Shown here: piece after piece, positions 44,518 through 45,395 of the stretch
How positions within the stretch are numbered: the first letter of the stretch is position 1
Layout of the letters: each line of letters opens with the position of its first letter
NCBI GenBank assembly: GCA_015232365.1
Contig: JADFZU010000020.1
Span: forward strand, 1 to 45,395
Source of the DNA: Magnetococcales bacterium
Lineage (GTDB): Bacteria > Pseudomonadota > Magnetococcia > Magnetococcales > JADFYX01
Length of the DNA stretch: 45,395 nucleotides
Direction: 5' to 3'
Notes under the pieces: model-generated
The model's input: the letters and a program-made list of their open reading frames with translations, nothing else
Databases searched by the model: none
Told to the model about the DNA's origin: nothing
Made by a program: the position numbers and the translations under genes

Positions 44518-44991
44518 ATGGCATCACCATACAGTTATCACCGCATAAATAGATTCGGATTGATTAAAATAAGACTTAATCTATGGCTAATATTTATCTA
44601 CACTATGCACCATATTTTACTGCTGGCTTTAAGTATAACCATCAAAGCACCTGAACTAAAAGATTGGGTAATGAATCACCCCCTTCTTTTTCTTGCCAGT
44701 ATTCCAACTATCATATTGATGCTTGTTGAATCAACACGTTTACCATCATATAATGCTCATGCAATGATGCGAAAGATATGGAATTCAGGCCGGATGGTAC
44801 TGATTTCCGGGGTTCTTCTTGATACCATGCTTATTGGCTTTTATTCATATAAAAACCAACCGGATATAGATATGGGTTTTGTCCCCTTTATTGTTATCAA
44901 CATAGGGGTAATATTTTATCTGATTCGTTCAGAATATATCACTGCTCTATTTGATAGTTTTCCAGAAAAAGAGGATAAGGCAACAAAATAA
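44518..44991 (+). CDS. Small integral membrane protein, unknown
   Basis: 157 residues with about four hydrophobic helices (LWLIFIYTMHHILLLALSI; PLLFLASIPTIILMLVES; MVLISGVLLDTMLIGFYSY; FVPFIVINIGVIFYLI) and a charged C-terminal tail. AGAGGAA lies 7 bases before ATG, a strong start. Not a family I recognise. It follows the TPR-GT9 gene by 68 bases on the same strand and may belong to that transcription unit. Confidence 0.7.
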   Translation: MASPYSYHRINRFGLIKIRLNLWLIFIYTMHHILLLALSITIKAPELKDWVMNHPLLFLASIPTIILMLVESTRLPSYNAHAMMRKIWNSGRMVLISGVLLDTMLIGFYSYKNQPDIDMGFVPFIVINIGVIFYLIRSEYITALFDSFPEKEDKATK

Positions 44992-45190
44992 CTTAATATT
45001 ATGTTTATAAATCAGAATATTGGTTTAGTGGAGAATAATAGTAATTCATAAAACAGATTATGCACCAGATAAAACAAGATGTGGAACCAACTACACACGT
45101 CCACCTGTCTAAGGTAGAATTATTAGTAAAACTAATTTGTTTTATTTCTAAATTTTAACTATTCACTAGACCGGCCTTGGCTTTTACATC
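44992..45190. other. Intergenic region before the IS66 end
   Basis: About 200 bases, AT-rich up to 45165, then GC-richer (CACTAGACCGGCCTTGG) just before the IS end. The only open frame is 32 codons from ATG 45060, with no ribosome-binding site. No terminator hairpin is obvious. Confidence 0.35.
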
Positions 45191-45395
45191 GTAAGCGCGG
45201 TTTTCTGACCGTCACTCAGACCGGTGACAATTCGGCTGGATCTACATTCCACGGTAGCAGCTTGTCATAGTCTTCCACAGTCTTGACTGCCGGAAGTCTG
45301 GTAAAGAGGTGTTCCAGATAGGCGAACGGTTCCACGCCATTAGCTTTGGCGGTTTCAATGACGCCATACAAATTGGCGGATGATTTCACTCCCCG
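45191..45395 (-). mobile_element. IS66-family insertion sequence, one end (continues past the window)
   Basis: The element end is placed at 45191, where the sequence begins GTAAGCGCGGTTTTCTGACC, the GTAAGCG terminus typical of IS66 inverted repeats. The transposase reading frame ends 25 bases inside. The 8 bases just outside (TTTACATC, 45183-45190) would be the target duplication; the other copy is beyond the window. Confidence 0.8.
45216..45395 (-). CDS. tnpC: IS66 family transposase TnpC, C-terminal fragment
   Basis: Partial: the last 59 residues of the transposase, running off the right edge and ending in TGA at 45216. The translation contains ANLYGVIETAKANGVEPFAY, LEHLFTRLP and VEDYDKLLPWNVDP, the conserved IS66 TnpC C-terminal (DDE_Tnp_IS66_C) pattern. 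Too short a fragment to tell whether the whole element is intact. Confidence 0.88.
   Translation of the reverse strand, partial: RGVKSSANLYGVIETAKANGVEPFAYLEHLFTRLPAVKTVEDYDKLLPWNVDPAELSPV

Noticed and set aside
45060-45158. 32-codon ORF before the IS66 end
   Set aside because: No Shine-Dalgarno and no recognisable product; too short to support.

Overview
The window comes from a Gram-negative, LPS-bearing bacterium, most probably a proteobacterium. It carries lptABC, kdsC/kdsD, an rpoN/ptsN/rapZ/HPr/ptsI nitrogen-PTS cluster and a TolC/HlyD-type export locus. The large TPR glycosyltransferase paralogues and the rpoN neighbourhood would fit a deep-branching lineage such as the Magnetococcia, but no rRNA or other decisive marker is present, so this is a weak guess.

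Layout. (a) 1-3.0 kb: a CgeB-like glycosyltransferase, an unrecognised protein, and intergenic DNA rich in hairpin repeats. (b) 3.0-14.4 kb, minus strand: one long, tightly packed housekeeping cluster, in transcription order kdsD-kdsC-lptC-lptA-lptB-rpoN-ptsN-rapZ-hpr-ptsI-metK-ahcY, joining LPS synthesis and transport, sigma-54, a regulatory PTS and the SAM cycle. It lacks the hpf and EIIA-Man genes often found in such clusters. (c) 14.6-17.0 kb: a CBS/PAS-like sensor protein, a CoA-binding protein and a methyltransferase. (d) 17.2-24.6 kb: a divergent locus of a highly acidic, Met-rich, Lys/Arg-free repetitive protein and a type I secretion-like trio. The ABC protein has lost several catalytic NBD residues, the HlyD adaptor carries an N-terminal cyclic-nucleotide-binding domain, and the TolC protein carries a C-terminal SPOR-like domain. 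(e) 24.6-33.6 kb and 41.8-44.5 kb: four large TPR proteins that share an N-terminal module but end in four different enzyme domains (GT41/OGT-like, B12-type radical SAM, sulfotransferase, GT9-like). With them are a second methyltransferase and a polytopic, possibly GT-C, membrane protein. (f) 33.6-39.4 kb: a DUF123 GIY-YIG protein, a fused 5-oxoprolinase, a small unknown and selD. (g) From 45191 to the right edge: one end of an IS66-family element.

The most interesting reading is that (d) and (e) form an accessory modification-and-export system: an exporter with pseudoenzyme features and a possible second-messenger input, plus a set of modular TPR enzymes that could glycosylate, sulfate, methylate or radical-modify a shared target. 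The domain architectures are seen in the sequence. The functional link between the parts is inference from proximity and shared modules.
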